From Chitinophaga pollutisoli (GTDB lineage: Bacteria > Bacteroidota > Bacteroidia > Chitinophagales > Chitinophagaceae), in NCBI RefSeq assembly GCF_038396755.1, contig NZ_CP149822.1, forward strand, positions 3,038,001-3,102,000: 64,000 bases of DNA, given 5' to 3'. The translations under genes and the position numbers were made by a program. Shown piece after piece: positions 1 through 9,341 of this stretch (positions are counted from its first letter, which is position 1; every line of letters begins with the position of its first letter). The notes beneath the pieces were generated by a model. That model was not told the DNA's origin and did no database searches. It was given only the letters and a program-made list of their open reading frames with translations.

Positions 1-2065
1 GATGCCAAAATCCTTCGACTGCGCCTCGGCGCATTCCCGTATGCATCCGGACACGGCGGATTTCATTTTATGCGGCGCCCGCAGCCCGCGGTATCTTTCT
101 TCAACCCGGATGGCGTAGCTCACGCTGTCGTGCAGCCCAAACCGGCACCAGGTGGACCCTACGCAACTTTTCACCGTGCGCAGGGCCTTCCCGTATGCGT
201 GGCCGCTTTCGAACCCTTCTTCGATGAGCTCTTCCCAGATCAGCGGCAGGTCGCCGACGTGCGCGCCGAACATATCGATGCGCTGGCCGCCAGTAATTTT
301 GGTGTATAGATTGTATTTCTCCGCGATGCGGCCGATGGCCATGAGCTTCTGCGGAGTGATTTCCCCCGGGAATGCGGGGCACCACGGAATAGGTGCCTCC
401 TTTCTGAATATTGGCAAGGTATCGGTCGTTGGAATCCTGCGCGGTGTCGTTGCCTTTCGCGAGGATCATATCCCCCCACAAACTGGCCAGGATAGAAGAC
501 ACGGCGGGTTTACAAACCTCGCACCCGTCGCCCTTCCCGATGTGGTCGAGCACGTCGTCGTAGGTGTGGAGGTTGCGGATTTTGATGAGGTCGAACAGCT
601 CCTGGCGCGAATAGCCGAAGTGTTCGCACAACACGTTGCGCACATATTTCCCCTGCGATTTCAGGGTGTAGGTGATGAGATCCTTTACCATGGGCGCACA
701 GCCGCCGCAGGAGGTGGAGGCGCCGGTACATTTTTTCACGGCGTTGAAGGTTTCGTGCCCTTCTTCCACCGCCTGGCAGATTTGCTGCTTGGTTACGCTT
801 TCGCAGGAACAGATCATGGCGTCGGGTGGCAGACCCAGTACGCCGGCCGCGGCTTCGCCGGTAGAGCGGGAACCGAGGAGCTCGTCTTCCGGCTTGCCGG
901 TGATCTTCATTTTATTCTTCGTTTTCTGCAGCAGCATGTTGTAGGCAGACGCGTCGCCGATGAGGATGCCGCCGAGCAGGTACTGGCCGTCGTCGGTCAT
1001 ATTGATGCGTTTGTATACCCCGGCCACCTGGTCTTCGAACACGATCACACGGCAGGTGTCCGGCGGCGGGAAGGGATCGCCGAAGCTGGCCACGTCAACG
1101 CCCACGAGTTTCAGTTTGGTGCTCATGTCGAACCCGCCGAAGGTGCGTTCGCCGCCGAGGATGTTGTCGATGGCGATGTCGGCCATTTCGTATCCGGGCG
1201 CTACGAGCCCGTAAATGGTATGCTGGTATAGCGCGCATTCGCCGATGGCGTAAATGTTGGGATGGGAAGCCTGCATTTTGTCGTTCACCACGATCCCGCC
1301 GCGGGAGCCAGTTTCGAGCCCCGCGGAAGCGGCGATCTCGTCGCGGGGGCGGATGCCGGCGGAGATGACGATCATATCCGCGGGGATGGAAGATCCGTCT
1401 TCGAAACCGATGCCGGTGGCTACGCCGTCGCCGAGGATGGAGGTGGTGTAAGCGTTGGTGCGGATTTTCAGGCCGATGGATTCGAGTTGTTTGCGGAGGA
1501 TGTCGGAGCCGTTCTGGTCGATTTGCCGGGGCATGAGCCGGGGGGCGTATTCGACGATGGTGGTGTCTGCGATACCGAGGTCCATGCAGGATTTGGCGGC
1601 TTCGAGGCCGAGGAGGCCACCGCCGATGACGGCGGCGCGGCGTGCTTTGCGTGCGGCTGTTTTCATGAGGTCGAGGTCGTCGAGGGTGCGGTAGACGAAC
1701 ACGCCTTTTTGGTCGGTGCCGGGCATGGGTGGCACGAAGGCGGAGGAACCGGTGGCGAATACGAGATAATCGTATGATTCGGTGATACCGGATTTGGAGG
1801 TGACGGTCTGGAGGCCTGGGGAGATGTGGTGGACGGGGTCTCCGAGATGGAGGGCCACGTTGTTTTCGGCGTACCAGGATTGGGGCGCGAGCAGGAGGTC
1901 GGCGGTGGATTTGCCGTCGAAGTAGCTGCTGAGGTGGACGCGGTCGTATGCCGGGACGCGTTCTTCGCCGAATACGACGAGCTGGAGCCCGGGGATTTTT
2001 CTTTCGACGAGTTTGCGGCAGCATTTGAATCCGACCATGCCGTTACCGATGACGACGATTTTCAT
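1..2065 (-). CDS. nirB: Nitrite reductase (NADH) large subunit NirB, partial and frameshifted
   Basis: Cytoplasmic assimilatory/respiratory nitrite reductase subunit: NADH electrons pass through FAD and Fe-S centres to siroheme, where nitrite becomes ammonia. The N-terminus has the FAD-binding pyridine-nucleotide oxidoreductase fold (VVIGNGMVGFKC near residue 5; second nucleotide motif AAVIGGGLLGLEAA). A BFD-type [2Fe-2S] Cys cluster follows at about residues 419-460 (CSCE and SCGGC). The frame breaks near residue 566 at a C5 run on the plus strand (363-367). In the next frame the nitrite/sulfite reductase domain continues to the window edge, with CVGSTWC (C-x5-C) and CIREC (C-x3-C), the siroheme/4Fe-4S ligands. 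Restoring the frame needs one G fewer or two more. The 3' end lies outside the window. Divergent from cobA, which makes the siroheme precursor. Confidence 0.9.
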
Positions 2066-2181
2066 GGAAAAGAATTTGATGATAAACGAATAAACTCACA
2101 TTACAATTAATTCTATGTAGATGTTTTCCTGACCAAATGCTAATTTCTCACTGAATCTTCTCGATTTTTTCAAATTAAATT

Positions 2182-2195
2182 ATGATTCATATCAT
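2182..2195. promoter_or_regulatory. FNR/CRP-like operator between nirB and cobA
   Basis: A perfect 14-bp inverted repeat, ATGAT-TCAT-ATCAT, matches the TGAT-N4-ATCA core of the FNR consensus TTGATnnnnATCAA. It sits in the 210-bp AT-rich divergent promoter region, about 117 bp upstream of nirB and 80 bp upstream of cobA. A Crp/Fnr-family regulator is encoded two genes away, which makes local control plausible. The box is seen directly; its use by that regulator is inferred. Confidence 0.6.
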
Positions 2196-2275
2196 GAATT
2201 TACGATCCTCTTGCTTATTTTTATAGTGATTTCTTAAATTTAGGTCAGATATTTTATTTATTAATTTGTTTTACT

Positions 2276-3049
2276 ATGTTACAGCCGATGCTTAGCCTGG
2301 TGGGCGCCGGGCCCGGAGATCCGGACCTGATCACCCTCAAAGCCATCAAAACCCTCCGCGCGGCAGATGTCATATTATATGACGCACTCGCCTGCGAAGA
2401 TCTCCTCCAGTACACCCGCCCAGGCGCCCTTTGCCTCTCCGTCGGCAAAAGAGCCGGCCGCCACGCTGTCCCGCAGGACGAAATCAACCGCCTTATCGTC
2501 CATTACGCCACCACCCACGGGCACGTTGTCCGCCTCAAGGGCGGAGATCCCTTTCTCTTCGGCCGCGCCGAAGAAGAAATCCGCGCCGCCCGCGAAGCCG
2601 GTATCCCCGTCAACACCATCCCCGGTATCACCAGCGCCATCGCCGCACCTTCCTCCCAGGGTATCCCGCTCACGGCGCGCGGCCTCCACGAATCCTGCTG
2701 GATCACCACCGGCACCACCCGCTCCGGCACCATTTCAGCAGACATCGCCCTCGCCGCCCAATCCACCGCCACCGTCGTGATTCTCATGGGCATGTGCCAC
2801 ATCCGCGAAATCATGGACATCTTCCGCGCAAACGGTAAAGCCGCCATACCCGCCGCCATCATCCAATCCGCCACCACCACGGGAGAGCGCTGTGTCACCG
2901 GTTGCGTCAACGATATCGCCGACGCCGCCGAAGCGGCAGGGCTCGGCACTCCCGCCGTCATCATTATCGGCGAAACCGTCCGCTTACACCCTTCATTATG
3001 GAAAGAATATTATAACTTGACGGTCCACACCAACGAGCCGCCTGCATGA
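2276..3049 (+). CDS. cobA: Uroporphyrinogen-III C-methyltransferase (SUMT)
   Basis: Transfers two methyl groups from S-adenosylmethionine to uroporphyrinogen III, giving precorrin-2, the entry to siroheme. At 257 aa it has the length of the single-domain enzyme, not the CysG fusion. Visible motifs are GAGPGDPDLITLKA (about 10-23), the Gly-rich SAM loop in LKGGDPFLFGRAEEE (about 87-101) and PGITS (116-120). It faces away from nirB across a shared promoter region, which fits siroheme supply for nitrite reductase. Its stop overlaps the next gene's start by 4 nt (ATGA), so the two are probably co-transcribed. Confidence 0.95.
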   Translation: MLQPMLSLVGAGPGDPDLITLKAIKTLRAADVILYDALACEDLLQYTRPGALCLSVGKRAGRHAVPQDEINRLIVHYATTHGHVVRLKGGDPFLFGRAEEEIRAAREAGIPVNTIPGITSAIAAPSSQGIPLTARGLHESCWITTGTTRSGTISADIALAAQSTATVVILMGMCHIREIMDIFRANGKAAIPAAIIQSATTTGERCVTGCVNDIADAAEAAGLGTPAVIIIGETVRLHPSLWKEYYNLTVHTNEPPA

Positions 3050-3744
3050 AGCCTTCTAAACAACCCTGCGATATGACCGCCTGCCTGCTGTGCCGCCTGT
3101 GCCAGCCCGCCTGGAAACCGGCCATCATCGCGCATAAAAAGCATTTCGTCCTCAAGAAAGGCGAGTTGCTCTTTGCCGAAGGCGAAACTGTAACAGGCAT
3201 CTATTTTATCGATCATGGCCGGATGAAAGTGCACAAGCACTGGGGTAACGAAAAAGAACTCATCCTCCGCTTCGCGGGCAACGGCGATATCGTAGGCCAC
3301 CGCGGCATCGGCACCGAGCACATCTATCCCGTTTCCGCCACCGCCCTGGAACCCACCACGGTGTGCTACTTCGACCTCGAATTCTTCCAAAACAGCCTCC
3401 AGGTAAATACCGACGTACTATACGAACTGATGATGTTTTACGCCCGTGAGCTCCACGACTCCGAGCGCCGCATGCGTAACCTGGCGCACATGTCCGTCAA
3501 AGGCCGCATTGCATCCGCATTATTGCATCTCGAGCATAAATTCGGCACCGAAAACGGATTTATCAACTTCCCGCTTTCCCGGCAAGATATTGCCTCCTAC
3601 ACCGGCACCACTTACGAAACCGCCTGGCGTATGCTCCAGGATCTCGCGAAAGAAGGCATGATTTCGCTGGAAGACAAGCGTTACGCCGTGCTTCAACACG
3701 AAACGCTCCGCCATCTCATCCGATCGGAGGAAACCGGCAAATGA
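3046..3744 (+). CDS. Crp/Fnr-family transcriptional regulator with N-terminal Cys cluster
   Basis: A 232-aa DNA-binding regulator. The N-terminus carries Cys8, Cys13, Cys16 and Cys19 (C-x4-C-x2-C-x2-C), and a further Cys107 lies in the effector domain. FNR uses three N-terminal Cys plus one internal Cys to bind an oxygen-sensitive [4Fe-4S] cluster, so redox sensing is a reasonable inference, not proof. A cyclic-nucleotide-binding-like beta roll covers about 32-115, a long dimer helix follows, and a winged HTH spans about 177-206 with an E-T-x-x-R recognition-helix pattern. It overlaps cobA by 4 nt. The likely target is the FNR-like box at 2182-2195. Confidence 0.85.
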   Translation: MKPSKQPCDMTACLLCRLCQPAWKPAIIAHKKHFVLKKGELLFAEGETVTGIYFIDHGRMKVHKHWGNEKELILRFAGNGDIVGHRGIGTEHIYPVSATALEPTTVCYFDLEFFQNSLQVNTDVLYELMMFYARELHDSERRMRNLAHMSVKGRIASALLHLEHKFGTENGFINFPLSRQDIASYTGTTYETAWRMLQDLAKEGMISLEDKRYAVLQHETLRHLIRSEETGK

Positions 3745-3747
3745 AAA

Positions 3748-3772
3748 AAGGCGCCTCCTGCTGAAGCGCCTT
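3748..3772. terminator. Bidirectional rho-independent terminator
   Basis: A perfect 7-bp stem, AAGGCGC / GCGCCTT, with an 11-nt loop lies 3 nt after the stop of the Crp/Fnr gene, with an A-rich left flank and a T-rich right flank. It separates the convergent regulator gene and the kinase-like gene and could act on both strands. Confidence 0.7.
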
Positions 3773-3803
3773 CTTATTAAACTCAAACTAATAAACAATT
3801 GAA

Positions 3804-4439
3804 TTAAACCGGGATTTTTACCGCCAGCAAGCCCTCCTGCTCGTTCAGCTCAAATCCGCCACCCTGTAATTCCGCAAGGTAACCAATAAGCCGGCACATT
3901 CGCTGGTCGAGCGATGCGTGGACCGGAGCGGGCAACACACCCGTCATTTCAAAATGATCTTCCTGCACTGCGAAACGGATTTCGGGCGCTGCGCCCGGCG
4001 CGGCATTACGGTTCAGACACCAGGCCACGTTCAAGACCGTGTGGCGAAGCAATTGCTCGTCGGCGAAAGCCATCTCGCGCTCGTCGTTCATGTCGAATGT
4101 GACGCGGGACGGGAAGATGTGCGTGTAGCGTTCATCTGCCACCAACTGCTCCAGCATGTGCACAATATTGAAATGCCCACGATGGGTTACCTGCGAAGCA
4201 TTCAGCATGTCCTGGATCACTTTTACATTCTGCAACTGGAATTCCAGCTCCATTACCTGCAACTTGATGGAACCCGCCTGACGGCTGATACGGCCGCCGG
4301 AATCGGGTTTGACGGCGTACATCTCAATCAGTTCCACACTGCTCAAAATCGCAGACAGCATACTCCGCAGTTCATGAAACACATCGTTGATTAACCATTT
4401 ATCGGCCGGGAGGTCGCGTACTCCTGTGGAAGATTTCAT
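3804..4439 (-). CDS. Histidine-kinase-like protein lacking a recognisable ATP-binding domain
   Basis: A 211-aa soluble protein. Near its N-terminus it has a HisKA-like helix, FHELRSMLSAILSSVELIE, with a possible phospho-acceptor His at residue 22. The C-terminal half resembles a worn-down HATPase fold: a weak N-box-like stretch (LLRHTVLNVAWCLNRNA) is present, but no D-x-G-x-G or G-x-G-x-G boxes are seen. It therefore looks like a pseudokinase or a dimerising phosphotransfer/scaffold protein. The start was placed at the internal ATG because AAGGGG precedes it by about 6 nt; an upstream ATG at 4508 would add 23 residues and has no such signal. It lies just after the exopolysaccharide operon in the same direction. 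Confidence 0.65.
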   Translation of the reverse strand: MKSSTGVRDLPADKWLINDVFHELRSMLSAILSSVELIEMYAVKPDSGGRISRQAGSIKLQVMELEFQLQNVKVIQDMLNASQVTHRGHFNIVHMLEQLVADERYTHIFPSRVTFDMNDEREMAFADEQLLRHTVLNVAWCLNRNAAPGAAPEIRFAVQEDHFEMTGVLPAPVHASLDQRMCRLIGYLAELQGGGFELNEQEGLLAVKIPV

Positions 4440-4563
4440 TGTTAGCCCCTTGGTTTTTGTAGTCAGTTTCAAAATATGGATACTGTCCGCCGCTGCGGTT
4501 ATACGCATGACATTTACAAAATAGTATTTTTCCTGAAAAGAAAACGGTCAGCGTCTTTTAACC

Positions 4564-5265
4564 TTATAACAAAGCATTTCTTAAATTGTTGACAGCCAGC
4601 ATTTTCCCTAACAATTTCCGGAAATCAAATTGCGTCAGCGCTTGCATATGCCGTTGGTGGTGCAAATCAGTTCCCGTGAAATCCAGCAATCCTTCTTCCG
4701 CCATCTGCACGGCCGCTGCCTGTACGCGGCTGCCGTAATATCCGGTAAAAGACAGGAGATTCGCCTGCAAACGCACGCCTGTCGCATGAATCTCCCGGTA
4801 TACGTCAAAATCCTTATGCAGGTAATGATAGCGTTCGGGATGCGCGAGTATCGGTTCATATCCCGCCATCTTCATGTTGAAAAAAGTACTCCGGAAACCA
4901 GCCGGCAATCCTACCCATGAAAATTCAACCAATACATGATTCCCCGCGATGGTCAGCAACGGCTTGCGGTCTTCCAGCAGGGATTCGAAGTAATCGTCCA
5001 TCAGGTATTCCGCGCCGGCGTTCAGTTCCACGGCTATTTCAGCATGGCGTACCGCTTCGCGGACCTGGTCGAGCTTAGGCATAATTGTGTCCGCCCCGTT
5101 ATTGTATACGCCGCACATGATATGTGGCGTGGTGGTGAGATGCGTGTACCCTAATTCCGACAGTTGGCGGATGAACGCCAATGCGGTCTCCATATCCTGA
5201 ACGCCATCGTCGAGCCCGGGGAGCAAATGGGAGTGGATATCATGTTTCAATACGTCAAAATGCAT
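4564..5265 (-). CDS. CpsB/YwqE-type PHP-domain protein-tyrosine phosphatase
   Basis: A 233-aa metal-dependent phosphatase of the PHP superfamily, of the type that dephosphorylates bacterial tyrosine kinases of polysaccharide export. Metal ligands are visible in order: DIHSHLLPGLDDG (9-21), PHIM with His48, the AHPERY block (His142), and GTDLHH (198-203). These match the CpsB/CapC/YwqE family, and the length is typical. It is the last clear gene of the operon that starts with wza and wzc, so the Wzc-like kinase is the expected substrate. Its start overlaps the frame-restored end of the sugar transferase by 11 nt. Confidence 0.85.
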   Translation of the reverse strand: MHFDVLKHDIHSHLLPGLDDGVQDMETALAFIRQLSELGYTHLTTTPHIMCGVYNNGADTIMPKLDQVREAVRHAEIAVELNAGAEYLMDDYFESLLEDRKPLLTIAGNHVLVEFSWVGLPAGFRSTFFNMKMAGYEPILAHPERYHYLHKDFDVYREIHATGVRLQANLLSFTGYYGSRVQAAAVQMAEEGLLDFTGTDLHHQRHMQALTQFDFRKLLGKMLAVNNLRNALL

Positions 5266-6639
5266 TCTTTTCTCCTTTCAATGTGTTCGCCACGGTTAAA
5301 AATATGATGCGAAGATCCAGGTAAACGGACCAGTTCTCCATATACCAAATATCGTGCTCCACACGCTTGCGCAAATGGGTATCTTCCGTAATCTCCCCCT
5401 GAAACCATTGACCTGCGCCCATCCGGTGATGCCTGGTTTCAGGAAGTGCCGCACCATGTACTGTTTGATGATCGAAGAATATTCCTCGGTGTGCTTCAGC
5501 ATATGGGGGCGCGGGCCCACTACAGACATATCCCCCAGCAGCACGTTGAAGAACTGCGGCATCTCGTCGAGATTCGTTTTGCGGAGGATGCGGCCGATGC
5601 GGGTAAACCGCTTGTCGTTGCGCGTGGCCTGCTTGGAATTGGCGTCGTTGTTCACGTACATGCTCCGCATCTTCAGACAGCGGAACGTCCGGTTATTGCG
5701 GCCGGTACGGTGTTGCACGAAAAACACCGGTCCTTTCGACTCCAGCCGGATCAGCAGCGCCAGCAGGGGAATAAGCCAGCTAAGCAGGAAAATGCAGACT
5801 AGCGAACTGAAGACCAGGTCGAAGATGCGCTTGCGGATGCGGTTGGCGATATCGTCGAGCGGTTCGGAACGCAGGCTGATGATGGGAATATTGTTGAAAT
5901 AATCCACATGGATTTGCCGGTTCACGAACATTTTAAAATCCGGAACAAATCTGAAATGAATGAAATGCTGTTCCGCCTCATACGCCAGCGTGTAGAGATA
6001 CGGGAACTGTTCGGGGGAAAGCGTGGAATATATTTCGCGGATGTTGTTGTCGCGCGCGTAGGGCACACAATCCTGCAAATTCCCGATCACCGGGTAATAC
6101 GACAGTTCCTGCACTTTGCTGTATTCTTCGAAATATCCTTCAAATCGCAAATTGCTTTTTTCAGACAGCAGGTTATCGGCCAGTCGTTTCGACATTTCAT
6201 TGTACCCGAGTATCACCATTTTCCGTTCAATCCCTTTCCTGCGGCGGATATGATCAGTGATCCAATAAAACAACAACCGGTTGACGACCACCGCAGCGAT
6301 AAACAGCGAACAATACATCAGCACAAAAAACCGGCTGTACAGATGCTGGTAGAGAAACAGGAACCCCAGCAAAATAAGCAGGAACATCAGCACCGATTTC
6401 GCGGTCTTGCGTGCCATCCGCTCGTACGACAGCTGGCTGCTAACGGAATGCAGGCCCGAAGTATAGAGCGCAACGGCCCACGCGATGTTGGACATCAACA
6501 GGAACGCATCGGCGCCCTGGTGCGATTGCAGGTCGTATTGCCGCAGGCCCATGCCTGCGAGGAAAAAGAGGCCGTTTAGGCAGATGAAATCCAGGACAAA
6601 AATCTGGAGGAGAAATATTTTCAGATACCGGTTCAGCAT
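5255..6639 (-). CDS. Undecaprenyl-phosphate sugar phosphotransferase (WcaJ-like), frameshifted
   Basis: Membrane enzyme that starts the repeat unit by moving a sugar-1-phosphate onto undecaprenyl phosphate. Hydrophobic segments lie at about 5-30, 45-62, 82-100 and 103-127, followed by a CoA-binding-like nucleotide domain and a last membrane helix at about 272-297. The catalytic bacterial sugar transferase domain follows, with KGPVFFVQHRTG, FRCLKMRSM and DEMPQFFNVLLGDMSVVGPRP. After GWAQVNGFRG the frame is lost at a C5 run (5395-5399 on the plus strand), and the raw frame stops at 5296. Adding one G restores the family ending (DIWYMENWSVYLDLRIIF) and a stop at 5255, giving 461 aa. Probably a homopolymer miscall. 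Confidence 0.88.
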
Positions 6640-6641
6640 GA

Positions 6642-7877
6642 CTAAATTTTTAAAACGTTCGCTTCAAATCGGCCCATCACTTTATCGATGGACAAATATT
6701 CCACGGCATACGAGCGCGCATTTCCGCGCATGCCGGCATGGTCGTCGGTCACCGCTTTACGGATCCCCGCGTTGAGGGCATCCTGGTTTTCCGCCGGCAC
6801 CACGATGCCCAGCTGGTAGCCTGAAATTAGGTCGTGCAGGCTGGAGCCGGGATTGGCCGTTACCAGCGACAGCCCGCCCACCGCCAGGATCGCCGTGAGT
6901 TTGGAGGGCATCACCAGGTCGGAGGCGCCGGACTTCTGGATCACCAGGTGGAGGTCGGCCATGTTCAGGAAACGGTTGAACTGCTCGATGGGCTGGAGCG
7001 GCAAAAAATGGACGCGGCGCAACCCCATCGCGAGGGCTTTCTCTTGCAGCTTTTCACGGTACGGGCCGGAGCCGCAGATCACGAATTGCACATCCTCGCG
7101 GTCGCCCAGGGAAGCGGCGGCGAGCAGGATCGATTCCAGTCCCTGCTTCTCGCCGATGGCGCCGGAATACAACACCACTTTATGATCGGGCTGGAAACCG
7201 AAAGCCTCCTTCAGCGCCATTCTTCCCGGCAAGGGATGGAACTTGTCCACATCCGCCCAGTTAGGGAACAGCTCGATGCGGCGGTCGAGCTTGCCGCTGA
7301 TCTGGCGGACCATCCCGTCGGAAATGCTGCTCACGCAGTCCGATTTCCGGAGGATGTATTTTTCCAGTTTCAACATGGCGCTGATCATTTTGCCGCTGTG
7401 GATCATATTGAGGTCGCGGGCCGCGTCGATCTGGAGGTCCTGGATATGATAGAGCACTTCGGCGCCGCGGAACCTTTTGTAAAGCAGGGCGAGCAACCCG
7501 AGATGAAAGCTCGGCACCACGCTCATCACGTAATCATATTTTTTCGACGGGAGGATGCGCATCAGCTGCGCAAAAGCCGCCATGGCGAAGGAGACGTCCA
7601 TCATCATCCGCTTTTTCCCGCTCGGATGTGCGGGTACGTATTGCGGGCAGCGGTAAACTTTCAGGCGGCCGTCGTGCGATACTTCTTTCCGGAACCAGCG
7701 GGCTTTGCGGGAGTAGGGCTCCTGCACTTTCCACTGCGGGTAATACGGATAGGTGGTGATTACGGTGCATTCATACCCGTTGTTCACCAGCCAGCCGATC
7801 ATCTCGCCGTTGAACTTCCCGATGCCGGTGGGCTCGGGCGCGTAATTTCCTCCTATCAGCAACAATCTCTTGGGCAT
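6642..7877 (-). CDS. Glycosyltransferase family 4, colanic acid WcaI-like
   Basis: A 411-aa GT-B retaining glycosyltransferase. The N-terminal acceptor domain begins RLLLIGGNYAPEPTGIGKFN, the signature start of WcaI-type enzymes. The C-terminal domain has VVLYSGAIGEKQGLE and the sugar-nucleotide site around KSGASDLVMPSKL. It probably adds a sugar to the lipid-linked repeat at the inner face of the membrane. It sits 2 nt from the priming transferase and 5 nt from the acetyltransferase, so it is within the operon. Donor and acceptor cannot be told from sequence. Confidence 0.82.
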   Translation of the reverse strand: MPKRLLLIGGNYAPEPTGIGKFNGEMIGWLVNNGYECTVITTYPYYPQWKVQEPYSRKARWFRKEVSHDGRLKVYRCPQYVPAHPSGKKRMMMDVSFAMAAFAQLMRILPSKKYDYVMSVVPSFHLGLLALLYKRFRGAEVLYHIQDLQIDAARDLNMIHSGKMISAMLKLEKYILRKSDCVSSISDGMVRQISGKLDRRIELFPNWADVDKFHPLPGRMALKEAFGFQPDHKVVLYSGAIGEKQGLESILLAAASLGDREDVQFVICGSGPYREKLQEKALAMGLRRVHFLPLQPIEQFNRFLNMADLHLVIQKSGASDLVMPSKLTAILAVGGLSLVTANPGSSLHDLISGYQLGIVVPAENQDALNAGIRKAVTDDHAGMRGNARSYAVEYLSIDKVMGRFEANVLKI

Positions 7878-7882
7878 GGTTT

Positions 7883-8458
7883 CTATTTTTTCATGACGCG
7901 ATCGCGGACGTAAGCCGCCGGGTTACCGGAATGAATCTCCCAGGGCGCAATGCTCCGGGTGGCTACGGAATTCACCGTCAGGATGGCGTGGGAGCCCAGG
8001 CGCACGCCGGGGCAAACTACCGACTTCGCGCCCACCCAGGCGCCTTCTTCCACATCGATGCGGCCGAGGCGGTAAGGGAAATCGGAGGCGGTGTAGTCGT
8101 GGTTGCCCGTCAGCAACAGCGCGCCCTGTGAAATGCAGGCGTTGCTGCCGACCGAAACATCCTCCAGGTTATCGATCCACACATCTTCTCCAATCCAGAC
8201 GTTATCGCCGAGCGAAAGGCGCCAGGGATTTTTGATCCTGACTTTCGCCTTAATCACCAATCCGTTGCCCACCTTTGCACCGAACATCCGCAGCAGCTTC
8301 ACTTTCAGACCGTAAGGCCAGGGGAGCGCGCTATTGAAGATCCAGTAGTTCACGAAATACCAGCTCAGCACTTTCCATTTCGGCCCGGCTACGTAATTGC
8401 CCGTCGAGAATTTGGACAAGTCGGTTTGCAGCAGCTCAGATCGCGATGTTGTAATCAT
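7883..8458 (-). CDS. Colanic acid acetyltransferase WcaF-like (left-handed beta-helix)
   Basis: A 191-aa hexapeptide-repeat acyltransferase expected to O-acetylate a sugar of the polysaccharide using acetyl-CoA. Imperfect hexapeptide repeats run from about residue 70 to 180 (GNGLVIKAKVRI, VWIGEDVWID, SVGSNACISQGA). TGNHDYT holds the usual catalytic His, and the C-terminus has the PGVRLGSHAILTVNSVATRSI pattern common to WcaF/NodL proteins. The N-terminal part, with YFVNYWIFNSALPWPYGLKVKLLRMFGAKVG in outline, is typical of WcaF. Its start overlaps the end of the upstream GT2 gene by 23 nt. Confidence 0.82.
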   Translation of the reverse strand: MITTSRSELLQTDLSKFSTGNYVAGPKWKVLSWYFVNYWIFNSALPWPYGLKVKLLRMFGAKVGNGLVIKAKVRIKNPWRLSLGDNVWIGEDVWIDNLEDVSVGSNACISQGALLLTGNHDYTASDFPYRLGRIDVEEGAWVGAKSVVCPGVRLGSHAILTVNSVATRSIAPWEIHSGNPAAYVRDRVMKK

Positions 8459-9341
8459 TTTTCAAAATTTCTTTCAGTTTCGCCGCGCTGGTGTCGCCCG
8501 CCAGCTTGGCTTCAAATTCCTTCACGTTCACATCCACCAGCAACCGGTACCAATACCCCTGCATGAAGTGGAAGACAAACCCGCGATACCCGTCCAGGAA
8601 TCCGAACCGCAGGAAATAGCGGTAGCAGAAATACAGCAGGGCGCGGCCGCCGGGCGGAATGGCGGAATAGACTTTCTCCTTGAGGAGACGCTTGCGCCGG
8701 GCCTGCACATTGGTAGACCCCAGCAGGCGCTGATCCAATTCCATAAAGCGGTACTTGATATTCAGCAGGTCGATCATCTCGCGGATGGCGTAATTATTAT
8801 GCTTGTTCACCCACCAGTGAATCGAATTCAGGTTATGGTCAACGAGGTGTTCTTTCAACATCCGGGTTTCCCCGCTACTTACTACGATGTGCTCATCCAT
8901 CCAGCGTTGCTCCACGTTTGCCTTGCCGTTGCGCCAGATGCGGAGCAGGGTATGCGGATAGAAGCCGCCGTAACGGATCCATTTTTCCTTGAATAACACC
9001 TTCCGGCGGATGTACAGCCCGGTGACACTTTCGGGAAAGGTATGCAGCTGCTGGTTGATTTCCTGCACCAGCGCGGGTTCCAGGTATTCGTCGGCATCCA
9101 TTCGCATGACCCAGGGCGTGTTGATGCCGCAATGATCCATTCCCCACTGGAACTGGTCGGCGTAGCTCTTCCATTTCCGCTGGTGCACCTTTGCGCCGTA
9201 GCGCTCCCCAATAGCCACGGTATCGTCGGTGGAAAAGCAGTCCACGATATGGATTTCCGACGCCACCTGCCGGATGCTTTCGAGGCACCTGGCGAGGTGG
9301 AGTGATTCGTTATAGGTTAATATGATGACGGCGAGGCTCAT
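8436..9341 (-). CDS. Glycosyltransferase family 2 (WaaE/KdtX-like)
   Basis: A 301-aa inverting GT-A enzyme. The nucleotide-binding start is LAVIILTYNESLHLARCLES, and the metal-binding motif appears as MRMDADEYLEP (about residues 79-89). The long, basic, aromatic C-terminal part (LLYFCYRYFLRFGFLDGYRG) is typical of WaaE/KdtX-like transferases that associate with the membrane. It overlaps the following acetyltransferase gene by 23 nt and the preceding GT4 gene by 4 nt, so coupling of translation is likely. The transferred sugar is unknown. Confidence 0.82.
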   Translation of the reverse strand: MSLAVIILTYNESLHLARCLESIRQVASEIHIVDCFSTDDTVAIGERYGAKVHQRKWKSYADQFQWGMDHCGINTPWVMRMDADEYLEPALVQEINQQLHTFPESVTGLYIRRKVLFKEKWIRYGGFYPHTLLRIWRNGKANVEQRWMDEHIVVSSGETRMLKEHLVDHNLNSIHWWVNKHNNYAIREMIDLLNIKYRFMELDQRLLGSTNVQARRKRLLKEKVYSAIPPGGRALLYFCYRYFLRFGFLDGYRGFVFHFMQGYWYRLLVDVNVKEFEAKLAGDTSAAKLKEILKNDYNIAI

